NCBI GenBank assembly: GCA_016868955.1
Contig: VGFF01000048.1
Coordinates: 1-14,968, forward strand
Length of the DNA stretch: 14,968 bases
Source: Armatimonadota bacterium
GTDB taxonomy: Bacteria; Sysuimicrobiota; Sysuimicrobiia; Sysuimicrobiales; VGFF01
Reading direction: 5' to 3'
The notes beneath the pieces were generated by a model. It searched no databases. It was given only the letters and a program-made list of their open reading frames with translations, and was not told the origin of the DNA. The first letter of the stretch is position 1. Each line of letters starts with the position of its first letter. A program made the position numbers and the translations under genes. Of this stretch, positions 13,381 through 14,968 are shown piece by piece.

Positions 13381-13744
13381 CCGCACGGCCGAACGCGGCC
13401 GCGAGGTCGCGGGCGATGTGGCGTCGGACGACCCAGCCGGACGCGCCGACCGATCTCGCCACGTCATCGAAGTCCGGGTGCTCCTCGCTCGTCATGAGGA
13501 TGAGGCTGGCCGTCGGCCAACGGGACTGGACGTCGCGCCAACCGTCGGATGCCGGTCCTAGGCAGCAGCGGAAGTCGGCGAGGATGACGTCGGCCGGTTC
13601 GCCGTCGCTGGTCGCGAGCTCGTGCATGTTCGCGAACAGCCCGACGACGTGGGCGAGACCATCCACCAGCGCGTGAATGGCCTCGCGCACGTACGGAGTG
13701 CCTTCGACCACGGCGACTCGCAAACGCGCGCGCGGCGACGTCAT
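13367..13744 (-). CDS. Stand-alone receiver-like protein with degenerate active site
   Basis: 125 residues with the overall receiver fold pattern: LRVAVVEGTPYVREAIHALV at the start, DVILADF with D57 at the phosphoacceptor position, SLILMTSEEHPD with T85, and VARSVGASGWVVRRHIARDL. The acidic pair that binds Mg is reduced to E14-G15, and the invariant Lys is R107. Phosphorylation is therefore doubtful, though D57 remains. No output domain follows. The ATG at 13744 is chosen because the receiver fold begins 8 residues later. The frame is open far upstream, but that part is antisense to the membrane gene. It converges with the NarL-type regulator and overlaps its end by 14 bases, and diverges from the membrane protein at 13832. 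It may be an adaptor or decoy for the adjacent kinase. Confidence 0.75.
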   Translation of the reverse strand: MTSPRARLRVAVVEGTPYVREAIHALVDGLAHVVGLFANMHELATSDGEPADVILADFRCCLGPASDGWRDVQSRWPTASLILMTSEEHPDFDDVARSVGASGWVVRRHIARDLAAAFGRAVKPR

Positions 13745-13831
13745 ATCCTGGAAGGCTAGCGGACGGCCACGGGCGCGGCCATCGGGCGTCCGACCGATTC
13801 CGACTCCGGTCAGGTCCGTAGAATGAGGGAG

Positions 13832-14968
13832 ATGAACCGCGCGCTGCCCTTTCTCGCGGCCGCCGTGCTGCTTCTTCCCTTGTTCGGGCTCGGCCTGTTG
13901 TGGGTGGCTCCCGCGATCGCGACCGGGGGCCATCGCGCCTATCCGGTGCTGGCCGTCAATCATCTCGGTACGTTGGGCTGGGCATCCCTCGTCGCGATGG
14001 CGGCCATGCACCAGATGTTTCCGGCCGTTCTCGGCGCGACGGGGCGACCTGGATGGCGAGAAGCGGCGCAGTTGGCGGCGCACGCGGCAGGCGTCGTCAT
14101 CGTGGTCGCCGGATTCCTCACCGGCCGGCCAACGTGGATCGCCGCCGGCGGCGCCGTGATCCTCGCCAGCACGTGGACGTTTGCGGCCATCATTGCGATC
14201 CACGTATGGACCCGCAAACGCTGGCTGCCGCTGACGCTGGGGATCGTGCTGTCGGTTGCGCATCTGACGTTGGCGGTGACCTGGGGCTTCCTGATGGGCG
14301 CCAACTGGACGACGTTGTTCTGGCCCGCCCTGCTCACGACGACCGGGCTCGGCGTCCACGTCGCGATGGGCGTCGGCGGCTGGTTCCTGCAGCTCATCGT
14401 CAGCGTGTCCTACTACTTGCTGCCGAGGTTCACCGCCGTCCGTTCGATCGGCGAGGGGTCGTTGTCGGCGGTTCTCGTGTCGATCAATGCCGCCATCGCG
14501 CTGTTCGTCGTCGCGTCGGTCACCGCGAGCGGTTCCGCCGCACGGTCGGCGGCGCTGCTGTTGGCCGGCGGTGGCCTGTTGTGGGCGCGGGACATCGTGC
14601 GGTATTCGCGGCAGCGGCGCGACCGAGGCCGGGACCTCAACGATCTCCACTGGCGGGCGGTCGCCGCCTTCGTCGTCGTCCTGGCCGCGGGCGGGATCGC
14701 GTGGGCGATCGGCGCCTGGCGCGTGCACGGCGCCACGCTGAGCGTGGCGGTCGTCGTGTCGTGTCTGGTCGGAATCGTGTCCCTGACGATCATGGGCCAG
14801 ATCTACAAAGTCACACCGTTCCTGATGTGGTTCTATCGATACGGCAGAGGCCTTTCGATGGCCGAGATTCCCAAGTTGCCGGATCCGTACGCGCCGGCCG
14901 CCGGCTACCCGGCGTTCTGGTTGTGCGCCGCCGGCGCCGCTGGGCTGGCGGCGGCGGTGCTGACCGCG
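13832..14968 (+). CDS. Polytopic membrane protein, heme-copper oxidase subunit I / NnrS-like, incomplete at window edge
   Basis: The frame opens at the ATG 13832 (GAGGGAG just upstream) and is still open at the window edge, giving 379 residues. At least ten hydrophobic segments are visible. Features recalling the cbb3-type subunit I and NnrS-like group are AVNHLGTLGWASLVAMAAMH followed by QMFP, with histidines H44 and H60. Later come AHLTLAVTWGFLMG, LGVHVAMGVGGWFLQLIVSV followed by SYYLLPRF, and the late motif IYKVTPFLMWFYRYGRG. This resembles the KIVPFLVWLHRYS-type segment of oxidase-like proteins. Such proteins bind heme in the membrane and act in oxygen or nitric oxide metabolism. Without the remaining part I cannot say whether the copper ligands are kept. 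It stands next to a two-component pair and downstream of the redox operon. Confidence 0.6.
   Translation, partial: MNRALPFLAAAVLLLPLFGLGLLWVAPAIATGGHRAYPVLAVNHLGTLGWASLVAMAAMHQMFPAVLGATGRPGWREAAQLAAHAAGVVIVVAGFLTGRPTWIAAGGAVILASTWTFAAIIAIHVWTRKRWLPLTLGIVLSVAHLTLAVTWGFLMGANWTTLFWPALLTTTGLGVHVAMGVGGWFLQLIVSVSYYLLPRFTAVRSIGEGSLSAVLVSINAAIALFVVASVTASGSAARSAALLLAGGGLLWARDIVRYSRQRRDRGRDLNDLHWRAVAAFVVVLAAGGIAWAIGAWRVHGATLSVAVVVSCLVGIVSLTIMGQIYKVTPFLMWFYRYGRGLSMAEIPKLPDPYAPAAGYPAFWLCAAGAAGLAAAVLTA

Noticed and set aside
13745..14728. Upstream extension of the stand-alone receiver frame to 14728 on the minus strand
   Set aside because: The extension is antisense to the membrane protein and is rich in Arg, Gly, Asp and Gln without any domain. 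The receiver fold starts just after the ATG at 13744.
1..14968. Genome-wide reassignment of UGA (code 4 or 25)
   Set aside because: Several intact genes end at TGA at the family's expected length (NarL-type regulator, its kinase, redoxin copy 1), so UGA is a normal stop here.

Overview
This is a GC-rich bacterial window with no rRNA, tRNA, CRISPR array or insertion sequence that I could find. The gene content (fused gamma-alpha 2-oxoacid:ferredoxin oxidoreductase, DUF151 nuclease-like protein, prkA/spoVR remnants, GAF-type NarL-family kinase, UGA-decoding redoxins) suggests a free-living bacterium, possibly Chloroflexota, Eremiobacterota, Dormibacterota or Actinomycetota. The sequence alone does not fix the phylum.

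Left part (1-4080). A truncated secreted DUF2207-like gene (minus) diverges from an intact short-chain dehydrogenase (plus). The dehydrogenase converges on a bifunctional-nuclease (DUF151) gene (minus). Upstream of that, on the minus strand, lies a decayed remnant of the conserved prkA-yhbH-spoVR cluster. An almost full-length prkA carries in-frame TAA and TGA codons and a frameshift. It runs directly into the C-terminal part of spoVR, which carries an in-frame TAG; the end of prkA, all of yhbH and the start of spoVR are missing.

Middle (4020-8940). Intact korA and korB (minus) overlap by 20 bases and end at a strong intrinsic terminator. Facing away from them is an OmpR-type response regulator and histidine kinase pair that looks dead. 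It has a 4-base tandem duplication (AGAT twice), a lost stop/start junction, an in-frame TAG after the first membrane segment and a one-base insertion.

Right-centre (9000-11410) is the most notable region. Four same-strand genes encode a Met/Lys-rich exported protein, two tandem exported TlpA/ResA-like redoxins and a CcdA-type membrane electron carrier. In both redoxins an in-frame TGA sits exactly at the first cysteine of the WxxCxxC active site (giving U-P-V-C and U-P-T-C). The reading frame continues through the rest of the fold. The two genes are identical for 31 bases just after the TGA although they differ at many synonymous sites elsewhere. The best reading is a pair of selenocysteine-containing thiol-disulfide oxidoreductases reduced across the membrane by CcdA.

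Right end (11500-14968). An intact NarL-type two-component pair follows (GAF kinase with a C-x-C...C motif, and its regulator, with a GTGA overlap). A small degenerate stand-alone receiver protein converges on the regulator. The window ends inside a polytopic membrane protein resembling heme-copper oxidase subunit I or NnrS-like proteins.
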